64,000 bases of DNA from the NCBI GenBank assembly GCA_963836425.1, contig CAWIJJ010000010.1, forward strand, positions 124,001-188,000, written 5' to 3'. Of this stretch, positions 1 through 8,770 are shown in pieces. This DNA comes from CAWIJJ01 sp963836425 (GTDB lineage Bacteria > Acidobacteriota > Terriglobia > Bryobacterales > Bryobacteraceae). Every line of letters starts with the position of its first letter. Position 1 is the stretch's first letter. A program made the translations under genes and the position numbers. The notes below the pieces were generated by a model. It did not search any database. It was not told where the DNA came from and saw nothing but the letters and a program-made list of their open reading frames with translations.

Positions 1-628
1 TGGTCGAGGCCAGCGTTCCGCCATTGGAACCGGTGTCCATGTTAGTCACGCCGTCCAGCGTGAAGTTATTCTGGTTATTGCGGTTCCCGTTGGCGTTGAT
101 GCTGCCGACGCCCAGGCCCGAAGTGCTGTTGCCGGTCACGATCCCCGGCAGCGTTCGGGTCAGGTCAAACAGACTCCGCGAGAGCAATCCGACTTCCTCC
201 ACCTGGCGGCTCGTGAGAACACCCGAGCGCTCGGCGCTGGCAGTCTGAATCTGCGCTGCGGCGGCTTCGACGGTTACGGTTTCGTTGAGAGCGCCGACCG
301 TGAGGGTGAGATCGCCGAGCGTCAGACGGTCGTTGGCGAACACCTTCACGTCTTTTTGTTCGAATTTCTTAAAACCTGTCGCTTCCACGCTCAGGTTATA
401 GGTTCCGGGTTGAACCAGGGTGAATACGAACGAGCCGTCCGGTCCGGACTGGATCTCGCGTGTGGTTCCCTGGGCCAAATTGACCAGACTCACCTTTGCG
501 CTCGGGATGGCAGCCTGCTGGCTGTCTTTGACCGAGCCCGTGATGGTGCCCGAAATCTGTTGGGCCATCACCGGTAAAGCGCACAGAGTCACCAGGAGCA
601 GGATACTTCTGAAGATCCGTACGTGCAT
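1..628 (-). CDS. TonB-dependent receptor with N-terminal carboxypeptidase-regulatory-like domain (N-terminal part)
   Basis: The reading frame starts at the ATG at 628 and runs off the window edge, so only about 209 residues are seen. A signal peptide with core RSILLLVTLCALPVMA is followed by QQISGTITGSV, the opening of a carboxypeptidase-regulatory-like (CNA-B type) fold with the typical PDGSFVFTLVQPGTYNL segment. A plug-domain start follows: ERSGVLTSRQVEEVGL, then LPGIVTGNSTSGLG and NNFTLDGVTN. This order is the hallmark of Oar/SusC-like TonB-dependent receptors that are expanded in Acidobacteriota; they import large ligands, often glycans or peptides, across the outer membrane. The ligand cannot be told from this part. 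It is transcribed alone from the 629-865 spacer, in the same direction as the TPR gene behind it. Confidence 0.9.
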   Translation of the reverse strand, partial: MHVRIFRSILLLVTLCALPVMAQQISGTITGSVKDSQQAAIPSAKVSLVNLAQGTTREIQSGPDGSFVFTLVQPGTYNLSVEATGFKKFEQKDVKVFANDRLTLGDLTLTVGALNETVTVEAAAAQIQTASAERSGVLTSRQVEEVGLLSRSLFDLTRTLPGIVTGNSTSGLGVGSINANGNRNNQNNFTLDGVTNMDTGSNGGTLAST

Positions 629-745
629 GAAGCAACCCCCTTTCGTTCTAGGGTCGGACTAATTAGTGGGACGGTAACAGGCAGACGTGTCGGTGTCAAG
701 GTGTTGGCTATAACAAAGGGTTATCAAGTCCATCTCCGACCAGGC

Positions 746-762
746 CTTACATCTGTCGTAAG
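746..762. promoter_or_regulatory. inverted repeat, possible BlaI/MecI-type operator
   Basis: The sequence cttacatctgtcgtaag has perfect 5-base arms around a 7-base centre, and read on the minus strand contains ACAGATGT, close to the ACAnnTGT core used by BlaI/MecI/CopY repressors. It lies about 120 bases upstream of the TonB receptor start. No regulator gene is nearby, so the assignment is only a suggestion. Confidence 0.25.
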
Positions 763-865
763 AAGCGCACTTGGAGAATTACAGGTCCGTAACTCTTTTA
801 TTATGTTGAGCTTGTTAGTTCGACAACGGCCAGCTAAGTCTCGCCGCTCGGGAAAGTCCCTGACG

Positions 866-2465
866 TCAATGCGCGAGTTGTACTAGTAACTCCTGCGCGG
901 CCGGGAAATCCGGGCGCAGCCTCAGGGCCTCGCGAGCTTCGGCAACGGCCTCCTCACGCCTGCGCAGCACGGCGAGGGCAGAGCCCAAACCGAAATGCGC
1001 GTCGGGGTCGTCCGCCTTGTACCGCAGTCCTTCGCGGAAGCTCCCGATCGCGTCGTCGGCCCGCTTCGAATAGAGAAACGAGAATCCCATGCAGAAATGC
1101 GCCGCGGCGTCATGAGGATTGCGCTTGAGCAGTTCGCCGAGTTCCTTCAACGCCTGTCCGTAGCTGCCCCGCTGCATCAGCGCGACGCCCAGGTTCAGAC
1201 GCGCGCCCATGTTCACAGGATTCAGGTTCACCGCCTTTTGAAAACTGCTGATTGCCGCGTCGATCTTCCCGGTTCTGTCATAGATCTGGCCCAGCTTGTT
1301 GTAGACGGCCGAGTCATTGGGCCTGATTTGCAGAGCCGCCTGGTATTGGGAGACAGCCTCCGCGGATCTCATTCCGGGCGTCGGCAGCCATGCCCAGCGG
1401 GAAGTGCGCTTCGGGCAGATCGGCGTGCGGGCGAAGATAGGATCGAAGCCGCTCGACGGCGGCCTCCGGCTTGGGAGTGTCGAAGAACTGATTGGCAAAA
1501 TCCCACAACGGAAGAAGGTCGTCTGGCCGTAGCCTGAGACACTCGCCAAGCTGTGTCAATGCCTCGTTCACCGCGGCCGGTTGGTCTCCGTAAAAAGTGA
1601 GGATGGTGTGGGCGATGAAATTCCGGACACCCGGATCCGCCGGGTCGGCCTGCATCGCGCGGCGGGCAATCTCGAGCGCCCGGTCGGGCCGTCCCACGCG
1701 GCTCATCAGTCCTGCCTCCTTGAGCAGGCGGGTTGACGAGAAGCAAACAGCGATCAGTTCTCCGGTGAGAGGATCCTCGGCCGGGGGAACGACCTTCCAC
1801 TTCGCGAGGGTCCCGCTCCGGCGCGCCTCGGCCGCTTTGTCCGTCTGCCCGAGTTTCCCGTATGCCTCTTCGAGGAGTTCATAAGGCGGCAGCACGTAGG
1901 AGAAAGTGCCCATCAGCGGCGCGACTATCTCGATCACGCGCTGCCAGTCCTGGCGGCGTGCTGCCACGCGGCCCAATCCGAAGGTGGCCTGGAGAACTGC
2001 CGCCCCACCCGGCGCCCGGGCCGCGAGTTCGTAATAGTGCGCGGCTTTATCGGGGGTGTCCAGTTTGAAGGAGGCATCGGCCAGTTTCATCAGGGCCGGA
2101 GCGTAATCGGGCTTCAGCCGCACCACCTGTTCGAGCGACTTCAATTCTTCGCGTTCGTTCCCGGTTTCTTCTTGCAGATACGCCTGGCAATATACCCATT
2201 GATAATCTCCGGGGGCCAACCGCGCGGCGATCCGGTACACCCTGGCGGCCTCTTCGAAAAACTGATTGGCGTGATAGACCTTTCCGAGCCGGCCCATCGC
2301 TTCCGCCGAGCCGGGGCGGCGGCGCGCCTCCTTGTCGGCGCTCTCGACCATCCCGCGCAGGTCTGCGCTCGCCGATTTCAGGTCCGGCACCTTCGGGAAA
2401 TCCTCCGGGAGTTGCACCCGAAGCAGGATGGGGGCCAGCAGCCACGTGATGGCGCCCATGCCCAC
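866..2465 (-). pseudogene. TPR-repeat protein, membrane anchored, single frameshift near 1370
   Basis: Two overlapping minus frames together make one TPR protein of about 530 residues. The first frame starts at a GTG at 2465 (MGMGAITWLLAPILL, a membrane anchor) and carries repeats such as EEAARVYRIAARLAPGDYQW. It goes out of frame after HFPLGMAADARNE (about 1370). The second frame continues with SAEAVSQYQAALQIRPND and three further TPRs, ending at 866. Removing one base joins them into a normal TPR helix pair, so this is a recent mutation or an assembly error, not decay. TPRs mediate protein contacts. It is the last gene of the operon with the FG-GAP and Fe-S genes. The start is uncertain: the frame is open up to the stop of the preceding gene but offers only CTG codons upstream. 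Confidence 0.8.
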
Positions 2466-2534
2466 GGCAAGTCCCGCGATCTTCAGGTACGATGACCGCT
2501 TGTGTCCGCGATTCGTCGTCCGCAGGTACCTTCT

Positions 2535-3935
2535 TCATTGCTTTTCGCGCGCAGCGTGACCCCAATGGTTCAGCCAGAGCACAACACGCCCGTCCTTTGT
2601 AAATGGCGGATAGACGTTCATCCGAACCGTAACCAGGTCCGGCTTCCCGTCGTTATTCATGTCCGCCGCTTCCAGACTGATCAGATGAGTCGGCGAGTGA
2701 CTGATATCGCGCTCCGTGAAATTCATTTTGCCGTCGTTCTCGAACCAGACGATGCTCTGCGAATCCGGCCGGTCCCAGAAGTTGTAGCAGCTCACAGCCG
2801 CAACATCCAGGTCGCCATCGCCGTCGAGGTCGGCCGCCACCGCGCCGCTCGCGCCCAAATAAGAGCCGATGGGATGGTGTTCGAACTTGAAGCCCCGCTT
2901 GTTTTCGAGCCACTGCACGCTGTGCCAGGGACGCGGCCGCGGTGGCAGGTAATCGAAGGCATCCCCATTCGTGAGCAGGATGTCCAACTGTCCGTCCTGG
3001 TTGAGATCGGCGAGGCGAATTCCGCTGCTGCCGTAATCTTCGTTGGTGCTGCCCCAAACCAGGTGCGACTTGAAGTTCCCGCGCCCGTCGTTCTCGAAAA
3101 CGTAGACCTCTTCCCATTCCTGGCTCACCAGGCTGACGAAATCCATGTCGCCGTCATGGTCAATGTCGGCGGGAATCGTGTGGATGACGCCGGAGAGGCT
3201 TTGCACAATTTGCGAGCGGAACCGCCAGTTGCCGAGGTTCTCCATCCAGCGGGTTTCCCCGTCATCGTATCCGAATTGGCCCACCACCAGGTCCGGGCGG
3301 CCGTCGCCATTGAAGTCCGCGGAGCGAACGTCGGTGACGCGGGCGACATGTTCCACTACCGTGTGCGGAGTGAACCTCTGCTTGCCGTCGTTTTCCAAAA
3401 TGACGACGGAGCCGACCTTGTCGTTGCTCGGGAAGAGCTGCCCCATGCAGGCGACCAGGACGTCCAGGTCGCCATCCTTGTCGATGTCGGAGGCGCTTAC
3501 GTGCGCGGGGGCGGGGAGCGCCGGGCTGATCCACGTTTCGGTATAGATTCCCGCCGGAGATTGGCGGATCCAGCCCACCCGATTGGTCAGCATGTCCGCC
3601 ACCAGGATGTCCGGAAGACCGTCCTTGTCGAGATCGACGATTTCGACGCTGCCGATCCGCGGCGGGTCCGCCGCCGGAAACCCGACGGGCATCGCAGAGA
3701 GAAATTCGATTTTCTGTCCGCGCGCTGCTCCGCCCTGGACCGGTCCGGACTCGGCCTCCCGCGTCCGCTTGAAGATGTGCTCGAACATCTGTCCCATCGA
3801 CAGCCCGGATTCGTGGGCCTGGTAGATGAGAACCAGCAGGGGGACTCCCAGCATAACGGCCAGGATCGAAACACCCGGAAGCACGGTGGAACGCCGCTTT
3901 CCGGGCGACCTTGGTCTGGAAACCTGCTTCTTCAT
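2535..3935 (-). CDS. FG-GAP/VCBS repeat protein with N-terminal membrane anchor
   Basis: Encodes 466 residues. A basic N-terminus (KKQVSRPRSPGKRR) precedes one hydrophobic segment (about residues 18-40), so the protein is probably anchored with its body outside the cytoplasm. The body is a series of FG-GAP/VCBS blades, each with an acidic calcium-type loop: DLDKDGLPDILVAD, DIDKDGDLDVLVA, DFNGDGRPDLVVG, DIDHDGDMDFVS, DLNQDGQLDILLT, DLDGDGDLDVAAV, DMNNDGKPDLVTV. Seven blades agree with one beta-propeller. Such propellers bind ligands or partner proteins; the substrate is unknown. It lies 12 bases downstream of the Fe-S membrane protein and directly upstream of the TPR gene, so the three are very likely co-transcribed. 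Confidence 0.85.
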   Translation of the reverse strand: MKKQVSRPRSPGKRRSTVLPGVSILAVMLGVPLLVLIYQAHESGLSMGQMFEHIFKRTREAESGPVQGGAARGQKIEFLSAMPVGFPAADPPRIGSVEIVDLDKDGLPDILVADMLTNRVGWIRQSPAGIYTETWISPALPAPAHVSASDIDKDGDLDVLVACMGQLFPSNDKVGSVVILENDGKQRFTPHTVVEHVARVTDVRSADFNGDGRPDLVVGQFGYDDGETRWMENLGNWRFRSQIVQSLSGVIHTIPADIDHDGDMDFVSLVSQEWEEVYVFENDGRGNFKSHLVWGSTNEDYGSSGIRLADLNQDGQLDILLTNGDAFDYLPPRPRPWHSVQWLENKRGFKFEHHPIGSYLGASGAVAADLDGDGDLDVAAVSCYNFWDRPDSQSIVWFENDGKMNFTERDISHSPTHLISLEAADMNNDGKPDLVTVRMNVYPPFTKDGRVVLWLNHWGHAAREKQ

Positions 3936-3947
3936 TGCGTTCCCGAA

Positions 3948-5978
3948 TTATCCGGCGAAAAAACAGACCATCGCCGCGGATGCGATCCACAGGAATGATC
4001 CGAGCGGGACCGTACCCAACACGGCGCGGCTCCTGCGCGATTCCTTTTCGGGCCAGCACTGATACACCGTCTGGAGCGCATAGGCAGCTCCGGCAAGAAC
4101 GCAGGCGACCTGAATCCATGGGATTTCCGGAGACCACAGGATGTGCCACCGGCTCCCGGCCATGCCCAGCAGATTCCATCCCCAGTTCAAGGGATCCGAG
4201 AGGCTTTGCAGCACGAAAGTCATCATCGAGAACGCCGTGGCCAGCGCAAACGCGATCCAGCACCCCAGGCCGATGGGTATCAGCGCGGCAGTGGTCGTCC
4301 GAAAGTGGTCCCCGGAGGTCAAAGGCGACCTCGCGAGGGCAATTCCGGCCCTCGCCAAAACGTACCACAGCAGAGGCAGGACTCCGAGGCAAACCACCCA
4401 CACGACGGCGGCGTAAAGCGAAAAGGTGCCCCAGTTCTTCTTATCCACGAGGTCGGTCCAATCGCGAATTTTGTCCCACGCGCCAAGATTGATGAAGCAG
4501 TACAGGCATGCCAGGGCGAACATGACGATCGCCTGCCACGCCTCCCCGTAACTTGCGATTTCCCGGTCCCGCCCCGTCTTGCGCCAGAATACCGATACGT
4601 TGTCGTACGCGCAGGTCTTGACGCATTCCATGCAGGCGCCGCAATCGTTGTTGCGATCGACCTCGCCCACGCACAGCCCATACGGGCACCCCCACCCTTT
4701 GGCGCTGCCGGTAAGGCAGAAACGTTCGTCACACCCGGCGCATGGCTGGGGAGAGACCGCCCGGACGATCACCCGCCCGGTAGTGGAGTAGAGGCTGATG
4801 TAGCTGTTAATCGGGCAGAGATACCTGCAAAAAATTCTCTGCTCCGGGAATACCGAAAGCAGGACGGGCATCAACATCAGGCCGATCAGCATCCAACTGG
4901 TCGCGGGCGGCAGCACGACCAGGGTGGTGCTGAAGGTGCCGAGCAGGAGAAAGAACAGCACGCGAGGCCACGGGTTGCTCAACCATGCGGGCCAGATCAA
5001 GGGCACGCCGAAAATTCGCATGGGCGCCGCTTGCTCCAATTGATTCGGGTTCCGGCTGAGCCTGTGCCGCTGCAACCATTCTCCGACCAGGGGCAGCGGA
5101 CACGCAGTGCACCAGATCCTTCCGCCGAGCGGCACCAGCACGATGATCAGGGCCGAAAGCCACAGCACCCACGTGATCATCGGCCCCGCGTTCCTGCCCG
5201 CGACTTTCGTGCCGAACAGGCCCGCCAGAATGATGAACCAGAATACCGCCAGCATCGGCAGCGCAAGATTGAACTGGAAGGACTGCGCCTTCAGAATACG
5301 CTTGAGCGGGGGGAACAGGCTGAAGAGGTTGACCCGCCGGTCCGAACCGCCGGCCTTCGCGCCGCGCGCCAGTACCAGCCCCGCCAGCGGGATCGCCGCA
5401 AGCAGTCCCAACGCTCCGAAGAGGAGAAAGTTGGGCGCGACGATCAGATCGCCCCGTTCCGTTCCGTGCAGCGGCCCGTTGTAGGTATGATTTCGAAATT
5501 GCGATTTGGAGATGAGCCGGCCTCCCCATCCCGGGAGTCCGGCGACGATCTCCACCGTTTCCGTGAACGTGGGAGGATCGTCCGGCCGCGACAGCCGTTG
5601 TACCGACACGAGCCTGTTGCCGGGCGTGATGGATACGTGGACGTCGTAATCCTGAAGGAAGAAACTCTGGCCGGTATCGCGGGTCGAGAAGGTGAGCCGC
5701 AGGTGGTCGCCGCGATTGACTTTGATGCGGGAAGGATTGAAACCGTAGCGGTATGCCTCGATGTGAATATCCCGCGTCCGCGGCCGGTGCGCGGGAACGG
5801 CCGCCAGCCATGCCCCGGCGCCGGCGCCCGCCGCCAGGATCAGGAGCGCCGTCAAAACCCGGCCTGAAGCTGCGGGTCCGGGCGTCTGGCTGTTTAACGG
5901 AACAGGTCCCGGCGGGGTCCCCAAGATCGGGAAGAGCGACGTGGCCGGGCTCGTCTGGTGACGTTCCTCAGCCGGCAT
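3948..5978 (-). CDS. cupredoxin-like plus 4Fe-4S polytopic membrane protein (NosR/NapH/CcoG-type)
   Basis: The start at 5978 (MPAEERHQTSP) is preceded by AGAGGAAA about 10 bases upstream and gives 676 residues. A first membrane helix (about 42-63) leads to a periplasmic cupredoxin-like domain (HIEAYRYGFNPSRIKVNRGD, then FLQDYDVHVSI), resembling the COX2-type copper fold. A multi-helix core follows with cysteine motifs: WCTACP (about 292), FCRYLCP (about 382), CAGCDERFC (about 411) and CGACMECVKTC (about 445), the pattern of NapH/NosR/CcoG ferredoxin-like membrane proteins that move electrons across the membrane. Further helices form the C-terminus. Copper and iron-sulphur domains in one chain suggest an electron-transfer or copper-handling role; the partner is unknown. 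First gene of a three-gene operon. Confidence 0.8.
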   Translation of the reverse strand: MPAEERHQTSPATSLFPILGTPPGPVPLNSQTPGPAASGRVLTALLILAAGAGAGAWLAAVPAHRPRTRDIHIEAYRYGFNPSRIKVNRGDHLRLTFSTRDTGQSFFLQDYDVHVSITPGNRLVSVQRLSRPDDPPTFTETVEIVAGLPGWGGRLISKSQFRNHTYNGPLHGTERGDLIVAPNFLLFGALGLLAAIPLAGLVLARGAKAGGSDRRVNLFSLFPPLKRILKAQSFQFNLALPMLAVFWFIILAGLFGTKVAGRNAGPMITWVLWLSALIIVLVPLGGRIWCTACPLPLVGEWLQRHRLSRNPNQLEQAAPMRIFGVPLIWPAWLSNPWPRVLFFLLLGTFSTTLVVLPPATSWMLIGLMLMPVLLSVFPEQRIFCRYLCPINSYISLYSTTGRVIVRAVSPQPCAGCDERFCLTGSAKGWGCPYGLCVGEVDRNNDCGACMECVKTCAYDNVSVFWRKTGRDREIASYGEAWQAIVMFALACLYCFINLGAWDKIRDWTDLVDKKNWGTFSLYAAVVWVVCLGVLPLLWYVLARAGIALARSPLTSGDHFRTTTAALIPIGLGCWIAFALATAFSMMTFVLQSLSDPLNWGWNLLGMAGSRWHILWSPEIPWIQVACVLAGAAYALQTVYQCWPEKESRRSRAVLGTVPLGSFLWIASAAMVCFFAG

Positions 5979-6205
5979 GGCTTGGCATTTCCTCTCCCTG
6001 GGCACAATAAGAACAGCCGGTAGCCACTTGTGCAGGATGATCCGGGGCCGAAAACCCAACCGGACGTGGGCGCGAGACAGAAGCCGAAGGATCGATCCCC
6101 CGCTTACTATATCGCACGGAACGTAAAGCCGTTCTCATTCCACCTGACTTCAGTCTTCGGCGGACGAAAACCAGGTCTCTTTCCCATTTGCCCCCCGTTT
6201 CCGGG

Positions 6206-6211
6206 TATAAC
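6206..6211 (+). promoter_or_regulatory. -10-like hexamer TATAAC before apt
   Basis: TATAAC ends 11 bases before the apt ATG, which would give a 5' leader of only about 5 bases. No convincing -35 or Shine-Dalgarno sequence is seen. Confidence 0.35.
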
Positions 6212-6222
6212 GGAAGTTCGCC

Positions 6223-6744
6223 ATGGAAGACCTGAAGAAGCTGATCCGCGAAGTGCCGGACTTTCCGAAGCCCGGTATTTTGTTCTACGACATCACCACG
6301 CTGCTCAAAGACAAGATGGGGTTCCGTGCGGTCATCGACGGCCTCAAATACCACTACCGCGAGGCGGAAGTGGACGTGGTATTGGGCATTGAGGCCCGCG
6401 GATTTATTTTCGCGCCGGCGCTGGCCTATGCCCTGGGCGCAGGGTTCGTGCCGGTGCGCAAGCCGAAAAAGCTGCCGGCGGAGTGCGTCACCGTCACTTA
6501 CGACCTGGAATACGGCACCGACAGTCTTCAGATGCATCGGGACGCGGTCAGCAACGGAAGCCGGGTGCTGATCGTCGACGACCTGCTGGCGACCGGCGGA
6601 ACCGCGGCGGCGGCCTGCCGGATGGTGCGGGAGGCGGGCGGAACCGTGGCCGGCATCGGGTTCGTCGTGGAACTGACATTCCTGAACGGGCGGCGGAAAC
6701 TGGCCGGGACGGACGTCTTTTCGCTCCTCCAGTACGACAAATGA
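6223..6744 (+). CDS. apt: adenine phosphoribosyltransferase
   Basis: A cytoplasmic purine-salvage enzyme that makes AMP from adenine and PRPP. The 173 residues match the family length. Typical segments are seen: the N-terminal VPDFPKPGILFYDITTLL, the VLGIEARGFIFAPALAYALG block that holds the adenine site, the flexible-loop part VPVRKPKKLPAE, and the PRPP-binding loop VLIVDDLLATGGTA. First gene of a housekeeping run; its stop overlaps the ispE start (ATGA), so the two are translationally coupled. Its substrate PRPP is made by prs two genes downstream, which makes the grouping meaningful. Confidence 0.97.
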   Translation: MEDLKKLIREVPDFPKPGILFYDITTLLKDKMGFRAVIDGLKYHYREAEVDVVLGIEARGFIFAPALAYALGAGFVPVRKPKKLPAECVTVTYDLEYGTDSLQMHRDAVSNGSRVLIVDDLLATGGTAAAACRMVREAGGTVAGIGFVVELTFLNGRRKLAGTDVFSLLQYDK

Positions 6745-7751
6745 GCGTGCGCCGGGCGGCCGTGAAAGCGCTCGCAAAAATCAACCTGGACCTGCGCGTC
6801 CTCGGGCGGCGCGCGGACGGCTTTCACGAACTGCGCACCATCTTTCAGACCATCGCGCTCGCCGACCGCATCGACATTCGATTCACGCCGGGCCGCAAGA
6901 CGGAGATTGCACTCGAGGACGAACTCGGGATTCCCGACAACCTGGCCGTGCGTGCGGCGGCGCTCGTGATGGAGGCCATCGACGTTCGCGGGCGCGTGGA
7001 AATGCAGCTCGGGAAACGCATCCCCATGGGTGCGGGACTTGGGGGCGGCTCGTCGGACGCGGCGGCGGTGCTGCTCGCTCTGCCCGTGCTGGCCGGGCGC
7101 GTCGTGCCGCTCGACGGGTTGTGCGCGCTCGCTCGCCGGCTCGGCAGCGATGTGCCGTTTTTTCTGCTGGGCGGGACGGCGGTGGGCATCGGACGCGGCG
7201 AGGAACTGTTTCCGCTGCCCGATGCGAAGGCGCCTGCCGGCGTGCTGATCGCGCCGGGAATTCACGTCGATACGGCCCAGGCGTATCGCGAGCTGAGCCC
7301 TCGTTTGACAATTGAGTCACGACAAAATAAGATATTTAGTTTCCAGAAGCTTACATGGCAGCTAGGGGGTCCGCACCCCCCCGGAGACGGCTCCGGGGCA
7401 GGCGGGCGTGGGGGAAAGTCTCCCTCCAGGCGCGGCGGGCAAGCGCAGGCAACTCCCGCCAACGATTTCGAAAGCGTCGTGCTGGAGCGGCACGGCAAAC
7501 TGCTGGAACTCAAGAACCGGCTGGCCCGGGCGGGCGCGTCGTGGAGCTTGATGACCGGCAGCGGTTCTGCAATATTCGGTTTGTTCCCGGACCGCGCGCT
7601 TGCAGCGCGCGCCCTGGAACGGTTTAGGGACGAAGCCGCACAACCGATGGCGCTGGTAAGCCGGGCGGGCTACCGGTCAATGTGGTGGCGGCAACTGGCA
7701 GCACATATTGACCGGAAGACATGGCCGCCACAAAGCCGATACTCGCGATGA
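6741..7751 (+). CDS. ispE: 4-diphosphocytidyl-2-C-methyl-D-erythritol kinase
   Basis: A GHMP kinase of the MEP isoprenoid pathway that phosphorylates CDP-methylerythritol. Key pieces are visible: AKINLDLRVLGRRADGFHEL at the N-terminus, the ATP-binding loop PMGAGLGGGSSDAAAVL (about residues 95-111) and the late GHMP motif MTGSGSAIFGLF. At 336 residues it is longer than usual (about 280-300). The excess includes a Gly/Pro/Arg-rich stretch at about residues 212-240, between KIFSFQKLTWQL and NDFESVVLERH, where relatives have a short loop; see the repeat entry. The ATG start overlaps the apt stop; the C-terminus overlaps the prs start by about 30 bases. Confidence 0.93.
   Translation: MSVRRAAVKALAKINLDLRVLGRRADGFHELRTIFQTIALADRIDIRFTPGRKTEIALEDELGIPDNLAVRAAALVMEAIDVRGRVEMQLGKRIPMGAGLGGGSSDAAAVLLALPVLAGRVVPLDGLCALARRLGSDVPFFLLGGTAVGIGRGEELFPLPDAKAPAGVLIAPGIHVDTAQAYRELSPRLTIESRQNKIFSFQKLTWQLGGPHPPGDGSGAGGRGGKSPSRRGGQAQATPANDFESVVLERHGKLLELKNRLARAGASWSLMTGSGSAIFGLFPDRALAARALERFRDEAAQPMALVSRAGYRSMWWRQLAAHIDRKTWPPQSRYSR
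7374..7460 (+). repeat. GC-rich palindromic in-frame insertion inside ispE
   Basis: This stretch begins with an imperfect palindrome (gggggtccgcaccccc, about 7374) and carries GGAGAC at 7383-7388 matched by GTCTCC at 7418-7423, so the RNA can fold into nested hairpins. It is translated in frame to a Gly/Pro/Ser/Arg-rich segment that has no counterpart in IspE relatives that I know. It resembles the idea of Rickettsia palindromic elements, which insert in frame into genes; I cannot show other copies in this window. Confidence 0.45.
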
Positions 7752-8692
7752 CCCAGGATCGTCTCCAAGTATTCGCCGGTAACGCGAATCCCGCGCTGGC
7801 GCACGAAATCGTTCAGGCGCTCGGCACCTCCCTCGGCAAGAGCATGGTGCGGCATTTTTCAGACGGCGAAATCTACCTGCAAATCCAGGAGAACGTGCGC
7901 GGGGCGGACGTTTTTATTATCCAGCCGACGTGCAACCCGGTGGACCGCCACCTGATGGAACTCCTGCTGATGATCGACGCCCTGAAGCGGGCCTCAGCGG
8001 AACGCATCACCGCAGTGTTACCCTATTATGGATACGCCCGCCAGGACCGTAAGGATAAGCCGCGTGTGCCGATTTCGGCCAAACTCGTGGCCAGCCTGCT
8101 GGAGACGGCCGGGGCGAATCGGGTTCTGACGTTGGATCTGCACGCGGCCCAGATTCAGGGGTTCTTCGATATCCCGGTGGACCACCTGTTTGCGATGCCC
8201 GTGTTGATTGAGCATTTTCGCTCCCAGAACATCCCGGACCTGACGGTGGTATCGCCGGACGCGGGGGGTGTGGAAAGGGCGCGGGCCTTCGCGAAAAGGC
8301 TGAACTCGCCGCTGGCGATTATCGATAAGCGGCGGGAGGAAGCCAATGTCGCGGAGGTGATGAACGTGGTGGGCGATGTCAGGGCCCGCAACTGTCTCCT
8401 GGTGGACGATCTGATCGACACCGGGGGCACGCTGGTGAAAGGAGCCGAGGCGCTGTCGGCGCAGGGTGCGGCCGGTGTTTGGGCCTGCGCCACGCATGCG
8501 GTGCTGTCCGGTCCGGCGGTAAGCCGGATCGAGGAATCGGCGATCCGGGAAGTGGTATTTACGAATTCGATTCCGCTGTCGGCCAAGGCCAAGGAATCGA
8601 GCAGGATCCGGGCTTTATCGATCGCCAAGCTGATGGCGGATGCGATTCATTCGATTCATCAGGGCGGATCGATCAGCCGGTTGTTTGTTTAG
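7721..8692 (+). CDS. prs: ribose-phosphate pyrophosphokinase (PRPP synthase)
   Basis: Makes PRPP from ribose 5-phosphate and ATP for nucleotide, His and Trp synthesis; soluble, normally hexameric. The 323 residues match class I enzymes. Recognised segments: LQVFAGNANPALA, VRGADVFIIQPT, LPYYGYARQDRKDKPRVPIS (ATP-binding flexible region), LTLDLHAAQIQGFFDIPVDH, VSPDAGGVERARAFA, and the PRPP loop CLLVDDLIDTGGT. I chose ATG 7721, which has a weak GGAAG ahead of it; ATG 7748 is an alternative without a visible ribosome site. The start overlaps the end of ispE. Confidence 0.96.
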   Translation: MAATKPILAMTQDRLQVFAGNANPALAHEIVQALGTSLGKSMVRHFSDGEIYLQIQENVRGADVFIIQPTCNPVDRHLMELLLMIDALKRASAERITAVLPYYGYARQDRKDKPRVPISAKLVASLLETAGANRVLTLDLHAAQIQGFFDIPVDHLFAMPVLIEHFRSQNIPDLTVVSPDAGGVERARAFAKRLNSPLAIIDKRREEANVAEVMNVVGDVRARNCLLVDDLIDTGGTLVKGAEALSAQGAAGVWACATHAVLSGPAVSRIEESAIREVVFTNSIPLSAKAKESSRIRALSIAKLMADAIHSIHQGGSISRLFV

Positions 8693-8770
8693 AATTTGAC
8701 GGGCGAATCGGACTTCGCCGGGGGCATCCGCCACCCGGACCGAACCCACGCTAGCCCGAAGGAGAATGAA

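Noticed and set aside
629..865. tRNA or small RNA in the spacer
   Set aside because: No cloverleaf, no conserved T-loop box; only short inverted repeats.
995..1537. Plus-strand frame of 180 codons over the TPR gene
   Set aside because: It is the complement of the TPR coding sequence, lacks a ribosome site and has low-complexity Arg-rich composition.
2502..3998. Long plus-strand frame of 498 codons
   Set aside because: It mirrors the FG-GAP gene; the repeated His/Val-rich pattern is just the complement of the Asp/Gly calcium loops.
4143..5867. Plus-strand frame of 574 codons
   Set aside because: Shadow of the Fe-S membrane protein; Arg/Gln/Pro-rich with no domain.
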